From Desulfobacteraceae bacterium (lineage in GTDB: Bacteria; Desulfobacterota; Desulfobacteria; Desulfobacterales; Desulfobacteraceae), in assembly GCA_003354055.1 (NCBI GenBank), contig PIVQ01000035.1, positions 1-23,571 of the forward strand: 23,571 bases of DNA. Reading direction: 5' to 3'. Positions within the stretch are counted from its first letter, which is position 1. Each line of letters opens with the position of its first letter. Made by a program: the position numbers and the translations under genes. Of the stretch, positions 1 through 6,939 are shown in pieces. The notes below the pieces were generated by a model. That model was given only the letters and a program-made list of their open reading frames with translations. It did no database searches and was not told the origin of the DNA.

Positions 1-1
1 A

Positions 2-58
2 GAAGCAATGAGAAGACAACGAATTGCTGCCTCCAGAACTCGCAGACGACGTAGCTAA
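2..58 (+). CDS. C-terminal fragment of an unidentified protein
   Basis: An open frame enters from the left edge and stops with TAA at 56-58, giving 19 residues (E-A-M-R-R-Q-R-I-A-A-S-R-T-R-R-R-R-S). The tail is very rich in arginine. The other two + frames give no better reading, and a strong terminator follows 14 bases after the stop, which fits a true gene end. accD often precedes folC in proteobacteria, but the fragment is too short to identify and I do not recognise it as AccD. Confidence 0.5.
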   Translation, partial: EAMRRQRIAASRTRRRRS

Positions 59-72
59 AGCACTAAAAATCG

Positions 73-114
73 CCCGGCATGTCAGATATAGTATCTGATA
101 TGCCGGGTTTTTTT
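73..114 (+). terminator. Strong Rho-independent terminator
   Basis: Bases 73-88 (CCCGGCATGTCAGATA) pair with 92-107 (TATCTGATATGCCGGG) through a TAG loop. This is a 16-bp stem with a single G-T wobble, followed by seven T at 108-114. It ends transcription of the gene whose stop codon lies at 56-58. It leaves only 14 bases before the folC start codon. Confidence 0.93.
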
Positions 115-128
115 ATGGATAAATACTA

Positions 129-1436
129 ATGTCAAAAATTTCCTATGACGAGTGCCTGGACAAGATCTACAAGCTGGGCCGCTTCGGGATCAAGCTTGAG
201 CTTGAAACCGTTCAAAACATCTTAAGATTCCTGAATAACCCTCAAAAAAATTACAAGACAATCCATGTGGCCGGCACCAACGGCAAAGGCTCCACAGCCA
301 CGTACATGGCCTCGATTCTACGCAAGGCTGGGTTTAAGACAGGTATTTACACAAGCCCTCACCTGGTTCGTTTCAACGAACGGATTTCCATAGACGGTGA
401 AGATATTTCTAATGAAGATGTGGTCACAGCCTATGAGGCGGTCAATGCCGTAGATATCGGCAAGCGACGTGCCACCTTTTTTGAGATTGCCACAACCATG
501 GCCTTTTACCATTTTGCCAGGGAACAGGTGGAGTGGGCAGTAATTGAAACCGGTATGGGCGGTCGATTTGACGCCACCAATGTCATTACGCCCCAGGTTA
601 GCGTCATCACCAACCTGTCCATTGAACACACCGATTATCTCGGCAATACCATTAAGGATCTGGCAAAGGAAAAAGGCGGAATCATCAAACCGAAAGTTCC
701 TGTGGTCACAGCCGTGTCCCAGCCTTCAGGTATTAAGGTCATTGAAAATCTTGCTAAAAAAAATTCAGCGCCTTTGTTCCGGTTTAAAAAAGATTTTTCC
801 ATCCGAAAAACCCCAAAACAAAACACATACACCTTTCAAGGGATCCATAATGCATACAGGGATTTGATAAAGCCCCTGCCCGGCGACCACCAGCGGGAAA
901 ATTTATCCCTTGCCCTGACTGCCTGTGAACTGATCTTTCACCGCAACAAGGAAAAAGATACCAGATATGATTTGAGCCAGGATCTGGTGGAGAACGGACT
1001 TTCCATTGCCCGCTGGCCGGGCCGTCTGGAAAAAATTCAGGAGAACCCTCTGGTTATTCTGGACGGTGCCCACAATCTCAAGGCAGCCCAGGTCCTTGGC
1101 AAGTACCTGTCGGCCACTTTGAACGACAGGCGCCTGACTCTGGTCTTAGGCATCCTGGATGATAAACCCCATGATGATATGCTGGGCCACCTTCTTCCCC
1201 TGGCAGACCGGGTGATTATTACCAAGGCAAAAATAGACAGAAGCATTGAAACCGAAGTTCTGGCATCATCGGTTAAAAAATATTTTACAGGAGACCTGAC
1301 CATTATTGAAGATGTGGCCAAAGCTATATCCCACGCGATTTCAATATCTTCCAAAGATGATGCCGTGTGTATTGCAGGCTCATTGTATGTGGCAGGAGAG
1401 GCAAAAGAAAAATTTGATCTGGATTTTATTTCATAA
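129..1436 (+). CDS. folC: Bifunctional folylpolyglutamate / dihydrofolate synthase
   Basis: FolC adds glutamate to folates (tetrahydrofolate and/or dihydropteroate) with ATP in the cytoplasm. The protein has 435 residues, normal for the family. The Mur-ligase P-loop is GTNGKGS at residues 49-55, followed by the family stretch TGIYTSPHLVRFNERI, then ETGMGGRFDATN and the C-terminal LDGAHN. The start ATG at 129 gives the expected N-terminus (MSKISYDECLDKIYKLGRFG), but there is no good Shine-Dalgarno sequence and the upstream terminator ends only 14 bases before it. tRNA-Arg follows 27 bases after the stop and may share its transcript. Family identity is certain; whether both activities are present cannot be read from the sequence. 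Confidence 0.96.
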   Translation: MSKISYDECLDKIYKLGRFGIKLELETVQNILRFLNNPQKNYKTIHVAGTNGKGSTATYMASILRKAGFKTGIYTSPHLVRFNERISIDGEDISNEDVVTAYEAVNAVDIGKRRATFFEIATTMAFYHFAREQVEWAVIETGMGGRFDATNVITPQVSVITNLSIEHTDYLGNTIKDLAKEKGGIIKPKVPVVTAVSQPSGIKVIENLAKKNSAPLFRFKKDFSIRKTPKQNTYTFQGIHNAYRDLIKPLPGDHQRENLSLALTACELIFHRNKEKDTRYDLSQDLVENGLSIARWPGRLEKIQENPLVILDGAHNLKAAQVLGKYLSATLNDRRLTLVLGILDDKPHDDMLGHLLPLADRVIITKAKIDRSIETEVLASSVKKYFTGDLTIIEDVAKAISHAISISSKDDAVCIAGSLYVAGEAKEKFDLDFIS

Positions 1437-1463
1437 CGTGATATAACAGCACCTGAATTTTGT

Positions 1464-1539
1464 GCGCCCGTAGCCGAGTGGATAAGGCGTCAGCCTCCGA
1501 AGCTGAAGATCGCTGGTTCGATTCCAGCCGGGCGCACCA
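1464..1539 (+). tRNA. tRNA-Arg, anticodon CCG
   Basis: A full 76-base cloverleaf is visible. The acceptor stem is GCGCCCG (1464-1470) with CGGGCGC (1529-1535). The D arm has GCC/GGC. The anticodon stem is TCAGC/GCTGA with loop CTCCGAA, and the anticodon CCG at 1497-1499 reads the arginine codon CGG. The T arm is GCTGG-TTCGATT-CCAGC. Discriminator A1536 and an encoded CCA end (1537-1539) complete it. It lies between folC and a glycosyltransferase gene whose start codon is only 16 bases downstream. Confidence 0.97.
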
Positions 1540-1555
1540 ACCAAAGACATCCCCA

Positions 1556-2818
1556 ATGAAAAATCCCCTAAAAACAGGCTTGAGAATCGGCATCATCAGT
1601 TACCGGAGTAATCCCCATTGCGGCGGACAAGGGGTGTATGTAAGACATCTCAGTCACGCCCTCTCAGATTTGGGACATAGTGTCGAAGTGATTGCAGGGC
1701 CTCCGGACCCCCAGATTAACCACAATGTCAACCTGACTATGCTGGACACCCTGGATCTTTACAATTCAGAAGAGCCGTTCAGGACCCCCAGAGTTGACGA
1801 GCTTCGAGACCCGATCAACCTTCTGGAATGGCTGGACACCTCTGCCATGGGATATCCTGAACCGATGACATTCGGTATGCGGGTCAACCGCCATATGCGG
1901 GGAAGGCTGGGCAGGAAAAACAACCTGGATATCATCCACGACAACCAGAGCCTCTCCTATGGCATGCTTTCCCTGGCAAAAGAGATGCCCGTCACCGCCA
2001 CCATCCATCACCCCATGACTGTGGACCGGCGCCTGGAAGTAAAAAGCACACGGTCTTTTATCAAAAAGGTCAAGGCCCTTCGCTGGTACTCCTTTATCGG
2101 AATGCAAAAAAAAGTTGCCCGGCGCCTGTCAGCTATCATTACGGTGTCCGACAGTTCAAAAAAGGATATATCCAAGGAATTTAATATTCCAGAATCAAGA
2201 TTCAGAACCATCCCCATCGGTATTGACATGGATAATTTTTACCCTCTGGATCATATCAAAAAAGTGCCTGGCCGACTCATTGTCACTAACAGTGCGGACA
2301 CGCCGCTCAAGGGGCTCTACCACCTTCTCCATGCCCTCAAGGGAGTTTTGAAGAAACGGGAAGTATCCCTGACCGTCATCGGTACTCCCAAAAAGGATGG
2401 CGGAATCGAAAAGCTTGTTAAAAAGCTGGATCTGGGCCGCCACATAGACTTTACCGGAAGAATTGATCATGACAGATTTGTCCGGGAATATGCCAAGGCT
2501 TCCATTGCAGTGGTACCCTCCATGTATGAAGGATTCGGCCTGCCCGTGGGTGAGGCCATGGCCTGCAGGATTCCGGTAATCTCCACCACCGGCGGTGCCC
2601 TGGCTGAAGTGGCCGGTGATGCGGCAAAACTTGTACCGCCCGGAGATGCCTTAGCCCTTGAAAAAGCCATTATCGAGCTTCTTGATGATCCGGTTCTAAG
2701 AGAAACCCTGGCACAAAAAGGCTATGAAAGGGTCTGTTCAGAATTTACCTGGGAAAAAACAGCCATGCGAACCGCAGCCACTTATCAGGAGGTGATTGAT
2801 GATTACAATGGACTTTAA
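1556..2818 (+). CDS. Family 4 (GT-B) glycosyltransferase
   Basis: A 420-residue GT4-type glycosyltransferase that probably moves a sugar from a nucleotide-sugar donor to a cell-surface or lipid acceptor. The N-terminal Rossmann half starts GLRIGIISYRSNPHCGGQG, with the glycine-rich loop GGQGVYVRHLS typical of GT4. The donor half carries the E-x7-E motif EGFGLPVGE at residues 325-333, then ISTTGGALAEV. The open frame continues upstream through the tRNA, so the first ATG after the tRNA (1556) is the only sensible start. No clear Shine-Dalgarno sequence precedes it. Its 3' end overlaps the next methyltransferase by 20 bases, so the two are translated together. Acceptor and donor cannot be told. 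Confidence 0.9.
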   Translation: MKNPLKTGLRIGIISYRSNPHCGGQGVYVRHLSHALSDLGHSVEVIAGPPDPQINHNVNLTMLDTLDLYNSEEPFRTPRVDELRDPINLLEWLDTSAMGYPEPMTFGMRVNRHMRGRLGRKNNLDIIHDNQSLSYGMLSLAKEMPVTATIHHPMTVDRRLEVKSTRSFIKKVKALRWYSFIGMQKKVARRLSAIITVSDSSKKDISKEFNIPESRFRTIPIGIDMDNFYPLDHIKKVPGRLIVTNSADTPLKGLYHLLHALKGVLKKREVSLTVIGTPKKDGGIEKLVKKLDLGRHIDFTGRIDHDRFVREYAKASIAVVPSMYEGFGLPVGEAMACRIPVISTTGGALAEVAGDAAKLVPPGDALALEKAIIELLDDPVLRETLAQKGYERVCSEFTWEKTAMRTAATYQEVIDDYNGL

Positions 2819-3512
2819 GCGGCTGGGGATTCAGCCGGATGATCGCGTCTTAGATATCGGCTGCGGCGAAGGCCGCCATACCATCAGGGCCTGTCAGGAA
2901 AGCGGTGGCATCTGTACGGGTGCGGATTTCGGATATGACAACCTTCTGACCACCCGGGGCAAACTTCAATTTCACCAGGAAATCAACGATCTGGCCTGTA
3001 AGGACTGGAATCTTTCCTGCATGGACATTACAGCCATGCCCTTTGACACGGAAAGCTTTGACGTGGTGCTCTGCTCAGAGGTACTTGAGCATATTCCGGA
3101 TGACGACACAGCCATCTCCGAACTTATCAGAATTGTCAAACCTGGAAAAACCCTGGCGGTCAGCGTCCCAAGAGCCTGGCCTGAGAAAATCTGCTGGCAG
3201 CTGTCAGATGAATATTTCAATGCCAACATGGGTCATGTCCGGATCTATAAAAAAAACGAAATTATCAAAAAAATCCAGGATCAGGGCCCGGTATTCTTAG
3301 GATCCCATTTTGCCCACAGCATACACAGCCCCTATTGGTGGCTTAAATGCCTGGTGGGCCCCAACCGGACTGATTCAGCAGCCGTAAATCTTTACCATAA
3401 GATTCTGGTCTGGGATTTAATGCAAAAGCCAAAAATCACAGCCTGGGTGGATCGCCTGTTAAACCCCATCCTGGGAAAAAGCCTGGTACTCTACTTCAAA
3501 AAACCCCTTTAA
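2799..3512 (+). CDS. Class I SAM-dependent methyltransferase
   Basis: A 237-residue methyltransferase. The SAM-binding motif I is VLDIGCGEG (residues 17-25), followed by FDVVLCSEVLEHIPDD and a Methyltransf_11-like core with VKPGKTLAVSVPR. Three starts are possible: TTG 2796, ATG 2799 and ATG 2808. AGGAGG at 2787-2792 lies 6 bases before ATG 2799, which decides the start. The gene begins inside the end of the glycosyltransferase, which suggests that both modify the same glycan or glycolipid. The substrate is unknown. Confidence 0.88.
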   Translation: MITMDFKRLGIQPDDRVLDIGCGEGRHTIRACQESGGICTGADFGYDNLLTTRGKLQFHQEINDLACKDWNLSCMDITAMPFDTESFDVVLCSEVLEHIPDDDTAISELIRIVKPGKTLAVSVPRAWPEKICWQLSDEYFNANMGHVRIYKKNEIIKKIQDQGPVFLGSHFAHSIHSPYWWLKCLVGPNRTDSAAVNLYHKILVWDLMQKPKITAWVDRLLNPILGKSLVLYFKKPL

Positions 3513-3581
3513 CCGGGAAGCGCTTTAAATTCCAAAAAACGGTATTATCTTTTCCCCAGACCTAAAACCAGCGAGGAGATT

Positions 3582-4658
3582 ATGCGTTCTTTTGTTTTTC
3601 TGACATTCATGTTTTTGATCCCATTGATGTATTCCTGCGCCACCGCCCCCAAGACCGTTATGCGGACAGACCCGCTTATCGGAAAAATCATCAACGCTCC
3701 GACCCGGGAACCAGTCTCTTTCAACCGCCTTATGGAAGAGATCAAAGACCATGATGTCGTCTATCTGTCTGAAAAACACGACAACCCCATGCACCATGCC
3801 ATCCAGCATCGCATCATTCAGAATCTGATGGATTCAGGCCGCTCTCCCGTGATCGGATTCGAGTTTTTTTCCATGGAGGAAACACCTCTGCTTCTCAATC
3901 TTGTGGACTCGAGACAGGCAAAACACACTCCCAAAATGGAAGCTGCCGTTGAAACCAGGATGAGAGTTAAGCTGGGATGGGAAGATCAGTCCGATGAAAT
4001 GTGGGCTTATTATTGGGACCTTCTGACCCTGGCCCGTGCTAACGGACTTACCGCCGCCGGATTAGACCTGTCATCCACCCAGAAACGGCGGATCACACGC
4101 AAAGGCCTGGACAATATCACTCCCATTGAAAAAAAACAGGTATTTTCCACGGATTTGTCCGATCCCGTGTATGAAGCACATATGAAAGCCATCTTCACTA
4201 CAGTGCATTGCGGCATGGATCACGGAAAAATGACAGCCAGACTCTATGACACCTGGAAGGCGAGAAATGATCGAATGGCCCTGTCCATTATCCAGCTCCA
4301 TGACTCTCTAATCGGGGATAAAATAGAGAACTCCGGAACACAGGGTCCCATTGTCGTCATCATGGGTAACGGCCACACCGAATACGGCTTAGGTGTGATT
4401 GACCGGGTAAATCATCTGAACCCGAAGATCTCACAATTAAATCTTGCCATGACGGAGATTTTAAGGGAACCAGCCGGGCTGGATGTCTATATGGAACGAC
4501 TTTACCTTGAAGGATATGACCCGGCCCTTCCGGCAGATTATCTATGGTTTACCCAGCGGGTATCCTATCAAGATCCCTGCCTGAAATTCAAGGCATCCCT
4601 GAAGCGGATGAGGCAAAAATCAAAGGCCAATCCTGCGGCTGCCCCAAAAGAGGAATAA
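3582..4658 (+). CDS. ChaN-type (PF04187-like) lipoprotein, possibly haem-binding
   Basis: A 358-residue exported lipoprotein. It has a short charged start, a hydrophobic stretch and a lipobox-like MYSC with the lipidated Cys at residue 19. The mature part has the ChaN layout: DVVYLSEKHDNPMHHAIQHR near the start, VIGFEFFSMEE, DEMWAYYWDLLTLARANGL, and VVIMGNGHTEYGLGV near the end. ChaN of Campylobacter jejuni is a haem-binding lipoprotein linked to iron uptake; whether this one binds haem is inference. GAGGAG lies just before the ATG. It follows the methyltransferase by 69 bases, so it may be a separate unit. A dispersed repeat begins 24 bases after its stop. Confidence 0.82.
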   Translation: MRSFVFLTFMFLIPLMYSCATAPKTVMRTDPLIGKIINAPTREPVSFNRLMEEIKDHDVVYLSEKHDNPMHHAIQHRIIQNLMDSGRSPVIGFEFFSMEETPLLLNLVDSRQAKHTPKMEAAVETRMRVKLGWEDQSDEMWAYYWDLLTLARANGLTAAGLDLSSTQKRRITRKGLDNITPIEKKQVFSTDLSDPVYEAHMKAIFTTVHCGMDHGKMTARLYDTWKARNDRMALSIIQLHDSLIGDKIENSGTQGPIVVIMGNGHTEYGLGVIDRVNHLNPKISQLNLAMTEILREPAGLDVYMERLYLEGYDPALPADYLWFTQRVSYQDPCLKFKASLKRMRQKSKANPAAAPKEE

Positions 4659-4682
4659 ATAAACGAACCTGAGAAAAAACGA

Positions 4683-4799
4683 TTAGGAATAGTTACAAAA
4701 TAACTTGATCTAAATACCCTGAAGGGCAGAAGCTTGTTTCCAAAAACCCTTAAATGGGTATTTTTACAAAAGATCAAATAATTTTGGAGCCGATCCTTA
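4683..4799. repeat. Palindromic dispersed repeat, copy 1
   Basis: This 117-bp element shares both ends with 5664-5768. The left end begins TTAGGAAT and runs through GTTACAAAATAACTTGATC. The right end has TAATTTTGGAGCC then GATCCTTA. The two ends are imperfect inverted repeats of each other. Inside, AAATACCC (4712-4719) pairs exactly with GGGTATTT (4756-4763), with AAGGG (4722-4726) and CCCTT (4747-4751) nested within, so the whole could fold as one long broken hairpin. It fills the convergent gap between the ChaN-type gene and hemerythrin, ending 4 bases from the hemerythrin stop codon. It has no coding potential. It may be a REP- or MITE-like element and might act as a two-way terminator. 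Confidence 0.85.
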
Positions 4800-4803
4800 G
4801 TCC

Positions 4804-5214
4804 TTATTTTTTTTGCTCTGAAAAGATCCTAAACTTTTGATCTTCTTTAAGGATATGATTGCGCAGCCAGTTTTCGATTCGTTTGATCACCTCAGAGTTC
4901 AACACATGATTTCCAGACTCAAGATCCTGAATCATGCCGTCAATGTCCCGGGAATAGGCCCTGTGCATTTTCTTATGCTCGTCCAGTTCAGGAAAACCAA
5001 TGGCGGCCATGACCTCTTCTTCCATGGAAAAATGATACTCGCCATAGGCCTTCATTTCCTTCAGGGAATCAATACCGGTGGTGATGAAATTCTCTTCATC
5101 CGGATCCATCATCCGATCATGGGCCTTATTATAGATAGAGAACCATTTTTTATGTTGGTCATCCAGTTCCGGGTTGCCAATGCTGAACTCTTTGGTCCAT
5201 TCAATTATAGGCAT
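4804..5214 (-). CDS. Bacteriohemerythrin
   Basis: A 136-residue O2-binding di-iron protein. From the chosen start all seven iron ligands are present: H21, H61 and E65 (HxxxE), H80 and H84 (HxxxH), H120 and D125 (HxxxxD). The N-terminus MPIIEWTKEFSIGNPELDDQH is typical. A longer frame reaches 5295, but GGAGA lies 8 bases before the ATG at 5214 and the extra 27 residues match nothing in the family. In an anaerobe it probably stores, senses or removes oxygen. It is a single-domain protein with no signalling domain attached. Confidence 0.93.
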   Translation of the reverse strand: MPIIEWTKEFSIGNPELDDQHKKWFSIYNKAHDRMMDPDEENFITTGIDSLKEMKAYGEYHFSMEEEVMAAIGFPELDEHKKMHRAYSRDIDGMIQDLESGNHVLNSEVIKRIENWLRNHILKEDQKFRIFSEQKK

Positions 5215-5400
5215 ATCGCTTGTCTCCGTATCGCAATCATTGAATGGTTTATCATATAGATCATGGATATAAAATTCAATTATTTTATGACCCATTGGTT
5301 TACTATTTCAGCTGAAAAAAACGTTGGGAGAACAACCGGGAAAAATGAGCCGGGCCATGCTGAACTCAATTTGTCCCTAAAAATTATAACATTTTTTTGC

Positions 5401-5428
5401 TTTACAATCCCGGTGAAGGCGCTATCCT
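5401..5428 (+). promoter_or_regulatory. Possible sigma-70-type promoter for the small cysteine-rich gene
   Basis: TTTACA (5401-5406) and TATCCT (5423-5428) are 16 bases apart and lie 49 bases before the start codon at 5478. The match is moderate. The 263-base gap 5215-5477 separates the divergent hemerythrin and small genes and is AT-rich. I see no clear operator or other gene in it. Confidence 0.35.
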
Positions 5429-5477
5429 ATAAATCAGGTATATTCTTTTAATCCCCCTCAATAAAAGGAGATCACCA

Positions 5478-5651
5478 ATGACATCAGAAAAAGTTTGTCC
5501 CACCTGCAAAGGAAAAAAGGTACTTGTTGGAAATTGTGAATGTAATGCGGAGTGGCGCAGCACAGATGCAGACGACAACGTTGACGACTGCATCTGTGAA
5601 CCTGATGAAAAATGTCCGGACTGCAAGGGTACAGGTGTAGTGAAGGAATAA
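5478..5651 (+). CDS. Small cysteine-rich protein with two CxxCxG zinc-binding-like motifs
   Basis: A 57-residue protein starting MTSEKVCPTCKGKKV and ending CPDCKGTGVVKE. CPTCKG (residues 7-12) and CPDCKG (46-51) are DnaJ-type CxxCxG half-sites. Further cysteines sit at residues 20, 22, 38 and 40 in an acidic middle, giving eight cysteines that could bind two zinc ions. AAAGGAG ends 7 bases before the ATG, the best ribosome binding site nearby. It stands alone between divergent hemerythrin and a repeat. The motif pairs are real, but the function is unknown; a chaperone-like or redox-sensing role would be guesswork. Confidence 0.75.
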   Translation: MTSEKVCPTCKGKKVLVGNCECNAEWRSTDADDNVDDCICEPDEKCPDCKGTGVVKE

Positions 5652-5663
5652 GCTTTGCGCAGC

Positions 5664-5768
5664 TTAGGAATCGTTACAAAATAACTTGATCTAAATTGTT
5701 TCCAAAACCCCTTAAAAGACTGGGTATTTTGGAAACAAAAAATCAAGTAATTTTGGAGCCGATCCTTA
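5664..5768. repeat. Palindromic dispersed repeat, copy 2
   Basis: This 105-bp second copy of the element at 4683-4799 has the same ends: TTAGGAAT, GTTACAAAATAACTTGATC, TAATTTTGGAGCC and GATCCTTA. The inner arms are TGTTTCCAAAA (5697-5707) and its exact reverse complement TTTTGGAAACA (5727-5737). The stretch corresponding to the extra 19-base block in copy 1 is absent. It lies in another convergent gap: 12 bases after the small cysteine-rich gene and 1 base before the thioesterase stop codon. Hairpin potential is kept although the middle differs from copy 1. Confidence 0.87.
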
Positions 5769-5769
5769 A

Positions 5770-6228
5770 CTATCCAATCATATAGGTGGCGGTTCCTGTG
5801 GCAATACGAACCTGCGCATCATTAAAGAGATCAATTTTTGATACCACAATGCGGGAACCTGCACGAATAATCCGGCTTTTGCATTCAAAGGCATCGCCCT
5901 TACCAGGCCGCAGATAATCCACACGCATATCAATAGTGGCTGAAGCAACCAGTTTGGCCTGGATATCCTCCAGCGACGCCCCTTCATTGAGCTTGACACA
6001 GGATATCAGTGCGCTTAAGCCCCCGGTAAGATCGATCACCGATGCGGTCACACCGCCGTGGAGAATCCCGGCCGCAGAATTACCGATCAACTCTGGTTTC
6101 AGGGGAAAAGACGTAACGGCCTCACCGGTTTCATAGTCCAGGTGATCGATGGAAATGCCCAATACCTTATTAAAGGGAAGCCACTCCAGGTAATAGGTTC
6201 TTATACTTTGCAAAATATGGTCAAGCAT
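5770..6228 (-). CDS. PaaI-type hotdog-fold acyl-CoA thioesterase
   Basis: A 152-residue 4HBT/PaaI-type hotdog protein. The signature is the helix region GILHGGVTASVIDLTGGLSAL, followed by the strand TIDMRVDYLRPGKGDAFECKSRI. Such enzymes hydrolyse acyl- or aryl-CoA thioesters in the cytoplasm; the substrate cannot be told. AAGGAG stands 5 bases before the ATG at 6228. A 75-base gap separates it from the methyltransferase upstream on the same strand, so it may be the last gene of that operon. Its stop codon abuts a dispersed repeat, which may mark the transcript end. Confidence 0.87.
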   Translation of the reverse strand: MLDHILQSIRTYYLEWLPFNKVLGISIDHLDYETGEAVTSFPLKPELIGNSAAGILHGGVTASVIDLTGGLSALISCVKLNEGASLEDIQAKLVASATIDMRVDYLRPGKGDAFECKSRIIRAGSRIVVSKIDLFNDAQVRIATGTATYMIG

Positions 6229-6303
6229 GGGGACTCCTTAACGGTTAAACCAGCGGTCAAACCGACGGGTAAACGTTTTTGACCTGCGGATTTGGATACG
6301 GGA

Positions 6304-6927
6304 CTATTTTTGTCTGAGTACCCCGAGGGTTTTGGTCATTTCAAGTTCTTCATACTGACCGGTTGCAAGTGCGGTTTCATAGACCTGTCTGGGAGGCTGT
6401 CCCCCCTCTTCAGGGTTGAAAAAGATATCGTGGATGACCAGAAAACCACCCGAAATCAGATGGGGAGACCAGGTGATAAAATCCGTATGGGCCGCCTCAA
6501 AGGAATGGCCTCCATCGATAAACACCATGGAAAGACCGGTCTGCCACATCCTGCCGGCCACTTCGGATGAAGAGACAATGGGAACAACCGTTTCTTCAAG
6601 CCCTGCCCGTTTCAATGTCTCCCTGAAAAGAGGAAAGGTATTGACCCCGTCTGTTCTGTCGTCATAAAGATCCGGATCAAAATATTCTTCTCCGGGTTGC
6701 TGCTCTTCAGAGCCCCTGTGATGGTCTATGGAGTAGAGAACGCTTGTATTTTCCTTACAGGCCTGGCCGATAATGGCAGCCGACCGTCCGCAATAGGAAC
6801 CGATCTCAAGCAGAGGCCCCATGACAGAAGCCAAGCGGGACAGCTCAAACAGCCGTTCCACTTCCTCATCATGCATAAACCCCTTGATGGTGTTCAAAAA
6901 TTCAAAATCTATTTTTGTCTTTGTCAT
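6304..6927 (-). CDS. Methyltransf_24-type class I SAM-dependent methyltransferase
   Basis: A 207-residue protein with the Methyltransf_24 layout: LEIGSYCGRS (residues 40-48) as SAM-binding loop, SIDHHRG as the acidic motif II region, FIDGGHSFEAAHTDF (137-150), and GFLVIHDIF (161-169). This subgroup often acts on sugars or small molecules, but the substrate is unknown. It begins 12 bases after the ftsK stop and is probably cotranscribed with it. The Shine-Dalgarno sequence is weak, which fits coupling to upstream translation. Confidence 0.83.
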   Translation of the reverse strand: MTKTKIDFEFLNTIKGFMHDEEVERLFELSRLASVMGPLLEIGSYCGRSAAIIGQACKENTSVLYSIDHHRGSEEQQPGEEYFDPDLYDDRTDGVNTFPLFRETLKRAGLEETVVPIVSSSEVAGRMWQTGLSMVFIDGGHSFEAAHTDFITWSPHLISGGFLVIHDIFFNPEEGGQPPRQVYETALATGQYEELEMTKTLGVLRQK

Positions 6928-6939
6928 AGTTTCATTCTA

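Noticed and set aside
1460..1555. N-terminal extension of the glycosyltransferase frame
   Set aside because: The extra 32 codons lie on the tRNA-Arg gene; the frame is open by chance and the family domain starts after 1556.
3519..3526. AAGCGCTT palindrome after the methyltransferase as a terminator
   Set aside because: Four base pairs per arm with no loop and no T run; not a credible terminator.
4568..4777. Minus-strand 69-codon open frame sharing the peptide RSSYFVTIP with another at 5402-5746
   Set aside because: The shared peptide is only the translation of the dispersed repeat present in both places; there is no ribosome site or family match.
4837..5259. Plus-strand 140-codon open frame antisense to hemerythrin
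   Set aside because: The opposite strand encodes all seven hemerythrin iron ligands; this is a shadow frame.
5215..5295. 27-residue N-terminal extension of hemerythrin
   Set aside because: A Shine-Dalgarno GGAGA precedes the internal ATG at 5214, and the shorter form matches the usual family start.
5402..5746. Minus-strand 114-codon open frame over the small cysteine-rich gene
   Set aside because: It runs through the repeat and antisense to a gene with a good ribosome site and clear cysteine motifs; its composition is not protein-like.
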